A stretch of DNA of 37,117 nucleotides from a bacterium. GTDB lineage: Bacteria > Armatimonadota > UBA5829. The notes beneath the pieces are model-generated. The model was not told where the DNA came from, did no database searches, and saw only the letters and a program-made list of their open reading frames with translations. The stretch spans positions 1-37,117 of the forward strand of contig JAJFTD010000017.1 in assembly GCA_021373255.1 (NCBI GenBank), written 5' to 3'. The first letter of the stretch is position 1. Each line of letters opens with the position of its first letter. Positions 1 to 8,296 of the stretch are shown here, piece after piece. The translations under genes and the position numbers were made by a program.

Positions 1-2
1 TT

Positions 3-143
3 GCAGCTCATCCCAAGTGGGATGGCTATTGCAACGAGACTGCCTGTGAGTGTGCCGATTATCCGGGCTTTGAACTTTACCCATCGGATTTCGGAACTAC
101 CGGCAGGCTGTTCCTTTATATGCCGGTTAGGCCCAAGTCATAA
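3..143 (+). CDS. C-terminal end of an unknown protein (5' truncated by window edge)
   Basis: Frame 3 is open from the window edge to a TAA at 141-143 and gives a 46-residue, protein-like C-terminus. It is rich in Cys, Asp, Tyr and Pro, with three Cys close together (YCNETACEC) and an end reading LFLYMPVRPKS. A strong stem-loop follows 28 bases after the stop, as expected for the end of a transcription unit. No start codon is inside the window, so the gene begins upstream. I do not recognise the family. The competing frame-1 reading runs through the hairpin and is less likely. Confidence 0.55.
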   Translation, partial: AAHPKWDGYCNETACECADYPGFELYPSDFGTTGRLFLYMPVRPKS

Positions 144-170
144 ACACAACAACCATCTTTTGTTTCACTT

Positions 171-196
171 CGGACCGGGAGAAAATTCCCGGTCCG
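171..196 (+). terminator. Intrinsic-terminator-like hairpin
   Basis: A perfect 10-bp stem (CGGACCGGGA at 171-180 with TCCCGGTCCG at 187-196) encloses a 6-nt A-rich loop. The downstream stretch ttgcattttat is only moderately T-rich. It lies between the stop of the truncated first gene and the sigma-factor gene, so it probably ends the upstream transcript. Confidence 0.55.
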
Positions 197-283
197 TTGC
201 ATTTTATCTGGAATTCTGATGGAATATCTTATGGATCGCTGCATCTTTCATGTGGAAACGCACACGAGATTGGAGCAAATGAA

Positions 284-2380
284 GTGGAAGACCAGAAATT
301 AATTGAGGCTGTGTTGTCGGGTGATGTGGGGGCATTCAACCCGCTTATGGACCGTTATTATACGATGGTCTATCGCCTGTGCCTCAATATGAGCGGCAAC
401 GTGCCTGATGCTGAAGAGTTGACGCATGATTCATTTGTGGAAGCCTATTTGAAGCTGGGGCAACTGCGTGAGCCGGACAGATTCGGCGGGTGGCTTAAGA
501 CGCTCGCTCTCAATGTCTGCCGGATGTGGTATCGCCGCAATCAGCAGAGTGTAGTTGAATTGGCTGAGGATCAGGTTGCAGTGGTCGACGATATTGAAGA
601 CTCCTCGATCCGCGCGAGAATGTCTTATGGCCTTCACACGCTGTCCACGCCTCATCGCCTGGTGTTGGCACTTCATTATTATGAGGAACTATCATACGAC
701 GAAATAGCAGTGTTCCTGGAAGTGCCAAAGGGAACAGTGATGAGCCGGCTCCACCGTGCGCGCCAAGCATTGAAAGAGGTAATGGAACAAATGACTGAAT
801 ATGAAGAGATACCTGCCGTTCCTGATGACAGGTTTAAGGAAGTTGTTGAGGCTGAGATTGCGGTGCTGTTGAGGATGTTTGGGGACGAGCCCAACGCCCC
901 CGAGCGCCTGACCCTGGTCCTTAAAAAGTCACCGCTGCGTCTTATGGACCTGATAGCAGGCGCGGATGTCACGGAGACACTTCGGAATATGGCTATTCTG
1001 CTGCCGCACCTGGGAAGCGAAGCCGTCGATACCATTCTGGACTGCCGGTTCTCCACAGACCAGCGCCTGGCTTCTAAGACAGATGAGTTGCTGCAAATCT
1101 ATGCGTCCAGATGTGGGACAATCCCCCAGCGAGAGGGCATGACCGATATGGCTTCGAGAGAGGCGTATCTAATACTGGACCGATTGATCGCTCATTCGGC
1201 AGATGATCAATCAAAGGCAGAGTTATTGCTCACGATGATGGAAGCGTGCGAAGAAGCATGCCCCGTGCTGTTGTTTACGAACGCATTGATGTGCTATGAA
1301 CAAGCAGCGTTCCCGTTCCTGATGGATCACTTCCTTACGGACTCAAAGCAATCTTCCAGAGTCCTGCATGCGTTAGTCAGAACCGGGGCACGCTTCGGGA
1401 GCAGAATGCTGGAGTTGATTAAGAGCGACGACCCAGGGATGCAGGCTGTGGGCCTATCGGGATGTGAAGCCATCGCGCGGTCACTGTGTCCTTCATGGCT
1501 GAACGGCTTCACCCGTGAGCAGTTCCTTAACGACCTACGCACCCGCGAGAAGTGGCCACCGTTGCGTGTTGAAGATATCGGCAGCGGTTTGATCACGGAC
1601 CTGACGCGAGAGACAGCTTCTCTAGTCACCAATGGGCCGGAACACTTGCGTGCCCCGGCGGTTCGGGTTTTGGGATACCTGAGAGCAGCCGAATACTCAG
1701 AAATTATCCAACAACGTCTCTCGGATAATGATCTCGCAACCCGCATGGCTGCGATTTTCGCACTTTCCGAGATCGGTGACGGAGCCTCCGCGGATGCGCT
1801 CATCAGCCGTGCGCAAACTGGCGAGGTGCCTGAAAAAGCCGCAGCTATTGCTGCACTTGGCCGCCTTCAGATCGGGCATGCGGAGCATGTCATGGTCGAG
1901 ATGACGAGTGATGAGGATGAGCAAGTGCGTGAAGCGGCTGTGGCTGCACTTGGTGAAATGGGCACCGTCAGCTCGCAAGTGGTGCTGCAGGAGTTGATGC
2001 GCGGCAGTGATCCAAGAATGCAAAAGGCTGCTGCAAAGGCAGTCTTCGGTGGTGTTCAGCGCAAGAAGCCGGAGCTTTCCGATGTTGGTCGAAGACTAGC
2101 CGAAAAGCGGCGAAAAGTGACCCCCGTGGCGATGATCTCGCCCGATGCCGTCTTGCGCTTCGAGTTAACTGAAATACGAACTTACGACGAACGCGACCTT
2201 ACAGACCGAATCGCCCGAGTCTGCCTTGACTACTGTGCTACAAGGCGCTATATGATCGAACTCGGCCTGATGACCAGGTTCGGGGGCGTCTATGAGTTTA
2301 CTGAGATCGGAAAGTCAGCCTGGCGGGTGGAGCAGTTTATTTGCGAGAGGTACTTGGCGAAGCCTGCGATGGTGGGGTAG
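284..2380 (+). CDS. ECF-type sigma factor fused to HEAT repeats and a DUF2087-like C-terminal domain
   Basis: A 698-residue protein. Residues about 1-165 are a sigma-70-like ECF module: region 2 (LIEAVLSGDVGAFNPLMDRYY, DAEELTHDSFVEAYLKL, GGWLKTLALNVCRMWYRR) and region 4 helix-turn-helix (LSYDEIAVFLEVPKGTVMSR). A long helical middle follows, and about residues 430-610 contain several HEAT/PBS-lyase-type repeats (RAPAVRVLGYLRAAEYSE, TRMAAIFALSEIGD, EKAAAIAALGRLQ, VREAAVAALGEMG). The last ~70 residues (TYDERDLTDRIARVCLDYCA, RRYMIELGLMTRFGGVYEFT) match the pattern of DUF2087, a small domain often found in transcription regulators. I start at GTG 284 because GGAG at 272-275 is 8 nt upstream; the longer reading from 197 would overlap the terminator. 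No anti-sigma gene is adjacent, so the C-terminal extension may regulate the sigma module. Functional role is inference. Confidence 0.88.
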   Translation: MEDQKLIEAVLSGDVGAFNPLMDRYYTMVYRLCLNMSGNVPDAEELTHDSFVEAYLKLGQLREPDRFGGWLKTLALNVCRMWYRRNQQSVVELAEDQVAVVDDIEDSSIRARMSYGLHTLSTPHRLVLALHYYEELSYDEIAVFLEVPKGTVMSRLHRARQALKEVMEQMTEYEEIPAVPDDRFKEVVEAEIAVLLRMFGDEPNAPERLTLVLKKSPLRLMDLIAGADVTETLRNMAILLPHLGSEAVDTILDCRFSTDQRLASKTDELLQIYASRCGTIPQREGMTDMASREAYLILDRLIAHSADDQSKAELLLTMMEACEEACPVLLFTNALMCYEQAAFPFLMDHFLTDSKQSSRVLHALVRTGARFGSRMLELIKSDDPGMQAVGLSGCEAIARSLCPSWLNGFTREQFLNDLRTREKWPPLRVEDIGSGLITDLTRETASLVTNGPEHLRAPAVRVLGYLRAAEYSEIIQQRLSDNDLATRMAAIFALSEIGDGASADALISRAQTGEVPEKAAAIAALGRLQIGHAEHVMVEMTSDEDEQVREAAVAALGEMGTVSSQVVLQELMRGSDPRMQKAAAKAVFGGVQRKKPELSDVGRRLAEKRRKVTPVAMISPDAVLRFELTEIRTYDERDLTDRIARVCLDYCATRRYMIELGLMTRFGGVYEFTEIGKSAWRVEQFICERYLAKPAMVG

Positions 2381-2502
2381 GCTGGGATATTTCAGTCGGG
2401 CGGTGGTCTCTGGCTACCGCCTCGATAACTTCAAGAAGGTTATCATAACTGTAAAATGTAATTATATCGGTAGTGTACCACAATAGCATATTGGGGGCGG
2501 AT

Positions 2503-3441
2503 GTGGAAGATAAATTTGATTCTTTGATGGCAGGTGCATCGCTGTCACGATATACCGACGATATTCGCGGTCTTATTCGCAATTCGATTCGTATCATAAG
2601 CCAGCCCGTCTCGGAAAGCGACTTCGAGATCGGACAATCGAGAATGGGCGGACTCCCGGATCTTCCGCCAAGGGCCGAGTGGCCTGTCTGGATGCCCCCG
2701 GTGTATCCCAGGAAGCCCGGTTTCTTTGAACGTCTATTTTCAAAGCAACCGCCGCCATCGGAAGAACCCAAGCTGTCTCCTCATTCATTTATTGCTCAGT
2801 TCAATTTGTCAGAGGTTTCTCCTTACGATATCGAGAATGTTCTTCCCGACCGTGGAATGCTCTACTTCTTTTTTGATACTAACCCAATGGTCTGGTCCGA
2901 TGATCCGCCCCATAGTGAAGGCTGGCGAGTAACTTATTGGAATGGAGATGCCTCTAGGTTGACGAGAGCTAGTACGCCGAAAGAACTCCCTCAGCGGCTC
3001 ATCTATGGCACTTTTCGTCCAACATTCACTTCAGAAAGAGTGTTTCCTCCCTCGGAATCCCTGCTTCTTGAACGTCTGGGTATGTCACAGAATGAGATTT
3101 ATCAATATGCTGAGGTGATTGAGAAACTATCATCATACGACAATGATCAAGTTTCTCGATTGCTTGGGCATCCCGACTATATTCAATACACGGATATGCT
3201 CACAGAGTGTCAGTTGGCGTCGAACGGTATCGCCGCAGGCGACCTACGACAACTTCCAAACGATACTAGGATCCCCGACCTGCTTGAACGCGCGATAGAC
3301 TGGCAACTGCTTTTCCAGATGGATTCCCGGGACATGAATACCAACTGGGGTGATGCCGGACGCATCTACTACTTCACTAAATCTTATGACATGACACAGC
3401 AGAGCCTAGACGAAGTCCAGCTCGTGCTACAGTGCGGATAA
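2503..3441 (+). CDS. YwqG-like DUF1963 protein
   Basis: A 312-residue soluble protein of the YwqG/DUF1963 family, whose function is not established. Family features visible are the early SRMGGLPDLPP segment, the FIAQFNLSEVSPYD strand-turn, GMLYFFFD, the central hydrophilic region with YQYAEVIEKL, the LLGHPDYIQ segment, and the C-terminal LLFQMDSRDMNTNWGDAGRIYYF motif typical of these proteins. I choose GTG 2503, preceded by a G-rich site at 2493-2500. A longer reading would begin at GTG 2473 but lacks a ribosome binding site. It begins 122 bases after the sigma-HEAT gene on the same strand; a small hairpin (GATAAC 2424-2429 with GTTATC 2439-2444) lies between. Co-transcription is possible but not shown. 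Confidence 0.85.
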   Translation: MEDKFDSLMAGASLSRYTDDIRGLIRNSIRIISQPVSESDFEIGQSRMGGLPDLPPRAEWPVWMPPVYPRKPGFFERLFSKQPPPSEEPKLSPHSFIAQFNLSEVSPYDIENVLPDRGMLYFFFDTNPMVWSDDPPHSEGWRVTYWNGDASRLTRASTPKELPQRLIYGTFRPTFTSERVFPPSESLLLERLGMSQNEIYQYAEVIEKLSSYDNDQVSRLLGHPDYIQYTDMLTECQLASNGIAAGDLRQLPNDTRIPDLLERAIDWQLLFQMDSRDMNTNWGDAGRIYYFTKSYDMTQQSLDEVQLVLQCG

Positions 3442-3533
3442 GCCCTCTGCTCTTGAGTCTAAATATGGCGAGATGCAAGATAACATAATCTTTTGCAATT
3501 TAGCATACCAGCCTCCGGGCTACCGCCCAGCGC

Positions 3534-4220
3534 CTATGTCCCTCCCGTTTCGCGAGTAGGTGCTCCCACGCGTTTGGATTCTGCTGAGCCTTTTTGGCGT
3601 AAGAAGATCGTCAACACAACCATCGAACCTACTGCCAGGAACTCGCTTTGCCAGTTTTGGAATGACTGGAACCAGAAATCCGGTGTGGATAAGAAGCCCC
3701 AGACTGTGGTAGGCGATTGGTCGAGGAATGCTTGCTGCTGGTTGTATTCGCGTACGCCCTCGACTGCGTGGAGAATGAAGCTTAGTAGGAAAAGAGAGAG
3801 CAAAGCGATGCTCAGCGAGTTCTCATATAGTTTTTCAATCCAGCCTCCTCGCCGGATTGGATATGGCGTTTGCTCTCCGTGCTCCTCTGTTTTTGCTGCT
3901 CGTTGTTCCTCATCTTCTTCTTTTTGTTCCTGGGCGTGCTCTTCTTACGGTTTCGATTCCGCTGAGCCCTTTTGGAACAGGTAAGCTGTGAGCAGAACAA
4001 AGAGGCCCATCTGTAGATACTCGCTCTCCCAATTCTCGAATGTCGCTTCCCAGAAGTGGCCGGTGGTGAGGTATGGCAGGAACGCGATCATTGCCTGTCC
4101 GTGATCCTGCTGATCCTGGTTATACTCAAAGAATCCTGAAATAGCCATTGCCAACCAAAACAAGAAGAACAGACCGAACGTTGTGATTGTTAGACCATAC
4201 TCATGGAAGATCTTTCGCAT
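3534..4220 (-). pseudogene. DUF6766 membrane protein interrupted by an in-frame TAA
   Basis: Reading leftward from ATG 4220 (GGGGAG 8 nt upstream), 91 residues encode a DUF6766-type membrane domain (MRKIFHEYG, a hydrophobic helix, YLTTGHFWEATFENWESEYL, FQKGSAESKP) and then stop at TAA (4 nt pattern CCG-TAA-GAA, positions 3945-3947). The same frame continues without a break for 136 more codons. These start with a charged linker (EEHAQEQKEEDEEQ), then RRGGWIEKLYENSLSIALL, a second membrane helix, FWFQSFQNWQSEFLAVGS, FLRQKGSAESK, and TAG at 3534. From memory, family members are single chains of about 220 residues with both halves in this order. This copy is therefore one gene with a nonsense codon in the linker, or a case of readthrough or sequencing error. 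No frameshift is needed. Confidence 0.75.
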
Positions 4221-4318
4221 ATCTGATTCTCCCCAGGTAGTCACCCTTTGAGACAGCATCTGAATGGACAGATTACTATATGGCTATACCCATGGAGATC
4301 ACTGATGCACACGGAGCA

Positions 4319-6370
4319 TCAGCGAGACGAGTCGAAGAGTCTGAGAGCGTTTCCACCTCTACGAATATCACTTAACGCAACCCCGCCAAGCATTTCCTCG
4401 CTGGAACATGTCACCTGCCTGCCTCCGGCGCTCAGCTTATAAGTGTGGCCGCGCATCCCACCGAAGACTATCCTGCCGTCTGCAGAATCGTCCAAATCAA
4501 GTGTAATTGCACTTCGGCCGAACTCCACATGCCCCACACGAAGCCCGTTCAAAGGCACTGCCCATTTTCTAGACACGTGCACAAATACATCCCCGAACTC
4601 TGATCCTATTGCTGCCGAACTTGCTGCTATCTTTAATTGTGTAGCCGGGCAGTCTACTTGTGCTCCCATTGCCGCCTTAAGTGCTGCCGCGCCGCGTTCG
4701 AAGTAGCTACTGGAGCCGGTTGTAGCTCCGTAATGCGTAGCACATCTGGCAAACTCGGCGGTGAGCAGGGGATCCGCCACCCAACCGACATTACCGCGCA
4801 CCAGCATTCCCGCAGGCGGCAATTGCGTGTCCCATGGCCTGTCCCAAACGCATTGCAGTAGGCAGAGCTGATCGAGCACGGCTATGCCCTGGTCGAGGTA
4901 ATTCTTAACGCCTGTGAGTTCATGAAGCTCCAAGCACATCATCGCTGTCCACAGCATCCCCCATCCACCCTGGGTCACGGTACCGGAATGCGGATCAGCG
5001 CACGTTGTGGTGCCGGGATTATCATCAAGGCCTTGCAGCGAATCCTGAAAAAGTCTTTTAGGCACAAGCTCATTCAACACGAATTTCGCCGACTGCTCCG
5101 CTGCCCGCGCATACATCTTTAGCTTGGTAACCTTTGCCAAACGTGCCAGGAACAGCGCAGCCGCTGCTGTGCAAATGCTTGTGCTTGTATGAGGCAGCGC
5201 TTGCTTCTCATTTGTGAACCATGCAGGAATAGCGCCGGATCGAAGACGCTTACTGATCAAAAAATCAGCGAAGCTGCGGCAGTAGGGCACAATCCTTTTA
5301 TCTTTACCAGTCATCAACAACCAGTAGAGCTGCTCAGAACACTCAGCCGTATAGCAGCAAGCCTTGTCATCTTCCCACACCTTGGGGGCAGATAAGATGG
5401 CGTCGACGGCATTCTCAGTCTCGTTCTGTCTTGATTGGCTGTGGGGGTGTGTATGTTTTATAGTGAACCGGCTGCCGTAGTGCTTCCACACAAAGTCCGC
5501 TGTCTCATGAAACGCTGATCTGCGCTTGCAGTTGCCGTCCAACATCAGGTGATAGGCATACTCCAGCATAGGTGGGCTCACGCGCTTGGCCATTGTGATA
5601 TCGTGCCTGCAGTAGTTGTTATCGCTGGTCGGTTCGTAACCACAGAATCCGTAGGAAATCAGTGGAGCGGAGAGAAGCCCGTTTTGCAAGTCCAAATCCA
5701 GTGCAACGGGCATCGGCCTGGTGATCTCGATTGAGTGCAAGTCCGGGACCAACGCGGCTGCAGCGGGACCATGCTGGATAATTGCTGCCGGTGAATGGAA
5801 TGCACAATCGCCTATCAACTGATCGTTGGCAGGCCTGATAAGTGGAGCCCATGTATAGTCGATCTCGTGCCCCAGCGTCACCGGTGCCCTGCCGGGTATG
5901 AACACATAAGAACTCATCAAATATTCTATCAACGGATCGTACCCATTGCAGACTATGTTGTCTTTTACTGCTATGTGCACGCTGTTTTCACCATCTGCGA
6001 GGACGATCCGGCAAGTGAGGCTGTGGCCCATGACTGAACCTGTCAAGTCAATAACAACGTGGTTTTCATCGTGTGCGGTGACATCTGCGTTTGAGTAAAC
6101 CATACGCAGCGATTCCCTGCACACTCCAAACAGGTGCGGTCGATCACCTGATATCATTGGAGACGCGCACATGCGGTGCTCGCTGGAAGTTATCAGGTTC
6201 TTGTGAAGAGACGACAGCAGCAGCACATAGTCCCCCGCTCGGTTGACTGCGTAGAACTCCTGCACATAGCCGCCGTCGCAAAAAAGCAGCCGCACCATCA
6301 CGCGGCCGTTTAGCGCTTCTATATTCCGATCGCCTGTCCTGACAATAATGTTGCCGTGTCTGGACTCCAT
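4319..6370 (-). CDS. Large cytosolic protein with glycoside-hydrolase-like architecture, family unassigned
   Basis: A 683-residue protein without an obvious signal peptide if started at ATG 6370 (AGGG and GGGGAG just upstream); a longer reading from 6430 is possible. The N-terminal half looks beta-rich (repeated short strands such as VVIDLTGSVMGHSLTCRIVLADG). The middle, about residues 330-590, is alpha-helical with spaced aromatic/Gly motifs (EQLYWLLMTGKDKR, GAIPAWFTNEK, TQGGWGMLWTAMMCLELHELTG), resembling an (alpha/alpha)6 toroid as in many glycoside hydrolases and polysaccharide lyases. A short beta-rich tail follows. This N-beta/alpha-toroid/C-beta order supports a carbohydrate-active role, but I cannot name a family or catalytic residues. 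It is a single gene, separated from neighbours by about 100 and 310 bases. Confidence 0.7.
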   Translation of the reverse strand: MESRHGNIIVRTGDRNIEALNGRVMVRLLFCDGGYVQEFYAVNRAGDYVLLLSSLHKNLITSSEHRMCASPMISGDRPHLFGVCRESLRMVYSNADVTAHDENHVVIDLTGSVMGHSLTCRIVLADGENSVHIAVKDNIVCNGYDPLIEYLMSSYVFIPGRAPVTLGHEIDYTWAPLIRPANDQLIGDCAFHSPAAIIQHGPAAAALVPDLHSIEITRPMPVALDLDLQNGLLSAPLISYGFCGYEPTSDNNYCRHDITMAKRVSPPMLEYAYHLMLDGNCKRRSAFHETADFVWKHYGSRFTIKHTHPHSQSRQNETENAVDAILSAPKVWEDDKACCYTAECSEQLYWLLMTGKDKRIVPYCRSFADFLISKRLRSGAIPAWFTNEKQALPHTSTSICTAAAALFLARLAKVTKLKMYARAAEQSAKFVLNELVPKRLFQDSLQGLDDNPGTTTCADPHSGTVTQGGWGMLWTAMMCLELHELTGVKNYLDQGIAVLDQLCLLQCVWDRPWDTQLPPAGMLVRGNVGWVADPLLTAEFARCATHYGATTGSSSYFERGAAALKAAMGAQVDCPATQLKIAASSAAIGSEFGDVFVHVSRKWAVPLNGLRVGHVEFGRSAITLDLDDSADGRIVFGGMRGHTYKLSAGGRQVTCSSEEMLGGVALSDIRRGGNALRLFDSSR

Positions 6371-6540
6371 TTTCCCTACTCCCCGATGGCCTCCGGGGAC
6401 ATTACAGCCCATCCAAAAGATCACCACCAAATTTTTACCACAGAATGGCTGAGTTGTCTATGTGTATATCGGGGATATACAGTTAAATCTTTGACAAATG
6501 ATGGCGGGCGAGCGTTGAGTTGAGATTAACCATGCAAGGC

Positions 6541-6637
6541 ATTTCGGGATTTGAACAAAGTGGAAATCCCGAAATGAGCTTAACTATCCCGACCTCATCT
6601 TTTGAGTTGGTGAGACTGCATTAATGAAGTCGGGATA
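6541..6637. repeat. Two hairpins in the 311-base spacer 6371-6681
   Basis: The spacer between the minus-strand Rnk-like gene and the next minus gene holds two perfect stems. The first is 12 bp (ATTTCGGGATTT at 6541-6552 with AAATCCCGAAAT at 6564-6575, loop 11). The second is 9 bp (TATCCCGAC 6585-6593 with GTCGGGATA 6629-6637). Both use a TCGGGA/TCCCGA core also seen in palindromes near 20866 and 29896. Neither is followed by a clear T-run, so terminator function is uncertain. I see no gene in the spacer. Confidence 0.55.
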
Positions 6638-6681
6638 ATGCTAATAGAGGAGGATCACATTTTTGCTCAACGAACGTGCCA

Positions 6682-7098
6682 CTATAAATGGTAATTGCCG
6701 GAGGCTTCGGGCTGGTAGATTACTTCTTTTACTTGCAAATGCCGCTCGCCTTCCGGAACAATCCAAGCGAAGATGTCACCGGCTCGGTATCCGAGTATCG
6801 CAGTGCCTATGGGAGCCAGAACTGAAATCCGGCCTTGGCTGATGTCTGCATCCGCGGGAAATACCAGTGTGTATGTCTCATCCTCACCCGTCTTCATATC
6901 TACAAGATGCACGGTGGAGTTCATTGTTACCACGTCAGGTGGTATCTCTTCTGGAGCCACGACCTGAGCGCGCGCGAGCTCATACTTGAGGCTTTCCAGG
7001 CACTCCGGTGCGCGATGCTCCAACGCACCCGGATTATTAATAAGCTCCCGGAGGCGTCGAGCATCGTTTTCGGTAATGCAGATTACACGTTTACTCAT
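6682..7098 (-). CDS. rnk: Rnk/GreA-family transcription factor
   Basis: A 138-residue protein. Its C-terminal half carries the FKBP-like GreA/GreB signature (ISVLAPIGTAILGYRAGDIF, WIVPEGERHLQVKEVIYQPE). The N-terminal half is a short helical region (ENDARRLRELI, CLESLKYELARAQVV), shorter than the long coiled coil of GreA, which is the layout of Rnk, the 'regulator of nucleoside diphosphate kinase'. Rnk-type proteins bind RNA polymerase in the secondary channel region without GreA cleavage activity. Start is ATG 7098, with GGAG 6 nt upstream. It follows the ankyrin gene by 75 bases on the same strand and may belong to the same unit as the STAS cluster. Family call is firm; the exact subfamily is less sure. 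Confidence 0.82.
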   Translation of the reverse strand: MSKRVICITENDARRLRELINNPGALEHRAPECLESLKYELARAQVVAPEEIPPDVVTMNSTVHLVDMKTGEDETYTLVFPADADISQGRISVLAPIGTAILGYRAGDIFAWIVPEGERHLQVKEVIYQPEASGNYHL

Positions 7099-7173
7099 CC
7101 TATACACTCCATAATCGTGCCCGCACTCGTTTCGAAAGAATGCCGGCATAATGTTTTTCGATATTCAAGATAG

Positions 7174-7557
7174 TCATTTAGCGGCTGGCTGTTTTGCTGC
7201 CAGCCTGAGTAGTTCAGCCAGCTTAGAGTTGCCACTACTTACAGCGATATCCAGAGGTGTCTGACCAGCATGGTTCGGCGAATGTATTCTGGCTCCGCAG
7301 CTTAACAGCAGGTCAGCCGTTTCCCATGCATTGTATCGAGCCGCGACATGCAGCGGCGTATCGCCAATACCGTTTACAGAATTCACTTCCTCGCCACTGT
7401 CGATCAGGAACCGAGCAACCCGTACGCTGTTTGAATATGCTGCCAGGTGGAGTAAGTTGTTTTCTTTTCGCCCGCCCGGTATACGAAACTGCTTCCTGGC
7501 GCTTGCTAGATCATCATCCAATATAGCCTTAATCAGTTTGTCCTCCTGAAAAAACAC
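7174..7557 (-). CDS. Ankyrin-repeat protein
   Basis: A 127-residue protein built almost entirely of ankyrin repeats: KENNLLHLAAYSNSVRVARFLIDSG, then GDTPLHVAARYNAWETADLLL and AGQTPLDIAVSSGNSKLAELLRLA. These give roughly three canonical repeats with TPLH/TPLD turns, preceded by a helical cap. No signal peptide or membrane segment. Ankyrin repeats mediate protein contacts, so it is probably an adaptor. I start at GTG 7557, with GAGG at 7566-7569 8 nt upstream. A perfect AGGAGG (plus-strand CCTCCT 7542-7547) sits just inside the gene, so a downstream non-ATG start cannot be excluded. It begins 18 bases after the coiled-coil gene, suggesting one operon with the STAS gene. Confidence 0.85.
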   Translation of the reverse strand: MFFQEDKLIKAILDDDLASARKQFRIPGGRKENNLLHLAAYSNSVRVARFLIDSGEEVNSVNGIGDTPLHVAARYNAWETADLLLSCGARIHSPNHAGQTPLDIAVSSGNSKLAELLRLAAKQPAAK

Positions 7558-7575
7558 AGCAGATGCCTCAGCCGG

Positions 7576-7779
7576 TCAAACGCGTGTACTAGATTCGAGT
7601 TTAGTATTTCCTAAATCAGACTGGTCAGATACATGTGTTTTAGTTTGTTGGCTTTCAAGCAAGTATAGAATTTTTCGTGAGTCCTGCCTTAATGCAGCCA
7701 ATTCACGCTGTATATCTGCCAACTTGATACTGAGGGCATGGATAGCCTGCCCGACTCCAAGTCGCTCATAATCACTCAT
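7576..7779 (-). CDS. Small coiled-coil protein
   Basis: A 67-residue protein starting at ATG 7779, with GGAG 7 nt upstream. The ribosome binding site lies in the gap right after the stop codon of the preceding STAS gene (11 bases), which implies translational coupling. The middle is a clear amphipathic coiled coil (ALSIKLADIQRELAALRQDS, RKILYLLESQQ), and the tail is polar. There are no Cys, no membrane segment and no known domain. Its position between a STAS and an ankyrin protein suggests a structural or adaptor partner; this is inference. Confidence 0.75.
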   Translation of the reverse strand: MSDYERLGVGQAIHALSIKLADIQRELAALRQDSRKILYLLESQQTKTHVSDQSDLGNTKLESSTRV

Positions 7780-7790
7780 TATTATTCTCC

Positions 7791-8174
7791 TTATCCATGA
7801 GTTCCCGTGCGAAGTACTGAAGACTGTCCATCACGGAATTTAGCGAGTGCCATTTTCATATCACTTGCCGTTGGCACAAGTGAGCCGAGTCTCAATAGGT
7901 TGAATGCCCGCTCAACCCGTCCTGAGAGCCCGACCACAATCAGGTTCCCGCCAAGCTCTTGAATGTCTTCAACCTTGCGGATAAGAAGTCGAAAAGCAGG
8001 TGATTCAGCAAAAGAAAGGCCGGTCACATCAAGAATGTACCTCCCGTAGCCCTTGGCTATCAACCTGTCCAGTAATACCTCTAGTTCTTTAGTGCAGCAC
8101 TCATCGCATCCACCTTTGATTGCAATGAGTGCAATGTCGCTTATCAAATGGTGGGAAACTATATATTTAGCCAT
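7791..8174 (-). CDS. STAS-domain (SpoIIAA/RsbV-like) protein
   Basis: A 127-residue single STAS domain. The strand-loop-helix carrying the regulatory serine of anti-sigma factor antagonists is visible at residues 48-62 (LDVTGLSFAESPAFRLL). Ser58 occupies the phosphorylated position, although the usual D-S-S-G is changed to E-S-P-A. The C-terminal part (NLIVVGLSGRVERAFNLLRL) matches the family's final strand and helix. Cysteines at 23, 26 and 27 form an unusual CxxCC cluster near the N-terminus. Start is ATG 8174 with GAGG 8 nt upstream. It leads a minus-strand cluster with the coiled-coil and ankyrin genes. No HPK/RsbW kinase or PP2C phosphatase is adjacent, so a classical partner switch cannot be shown here. 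Confidence 0.85.
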   Translation of the reverse strand: MAKYIVSHHLISDIALIAIKGGCDECCTKELEVLLDRLIAKGYGRYILDVTGLSFAESPAFRLLIRKVEDIQELGGNLIVVGLSGRVERAFNLLRLGSLVPTASDMKMALAKFRDGQSSVLRTGTHG

Positions 8175-8296
8175 TGTTTATACCTCAGTAGGCGCACTTG
8201 TCCTTCGACCATCTCATAAGAAGATAGCGCGTGGCAGGCGCATTTATACCACACACAGCTTTTCTCAGGAGTTGGTATTGGAATTGATTGCGGTAA

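Noticed and set aside
1-219. 72-residue reading in frame 1 at the window start
   Set aside because: It runs through the 10-bp terminator stem and overlaps the better protein-like frame-3 tail ending at 143.
279-281. ATG just before the sigma-HEAT start
   Set aside because: Out of frame with the sigma factor and too close to GGAG; GTG 284 fits better.
7542-7547. AGGAGG inside the ankyrin gene as evidence of a later start
   Set aside because: Only CTG and distant TTG codons follow; GTG 7557 has its own GAGG at good spacing. Left as a noted ambiguity.
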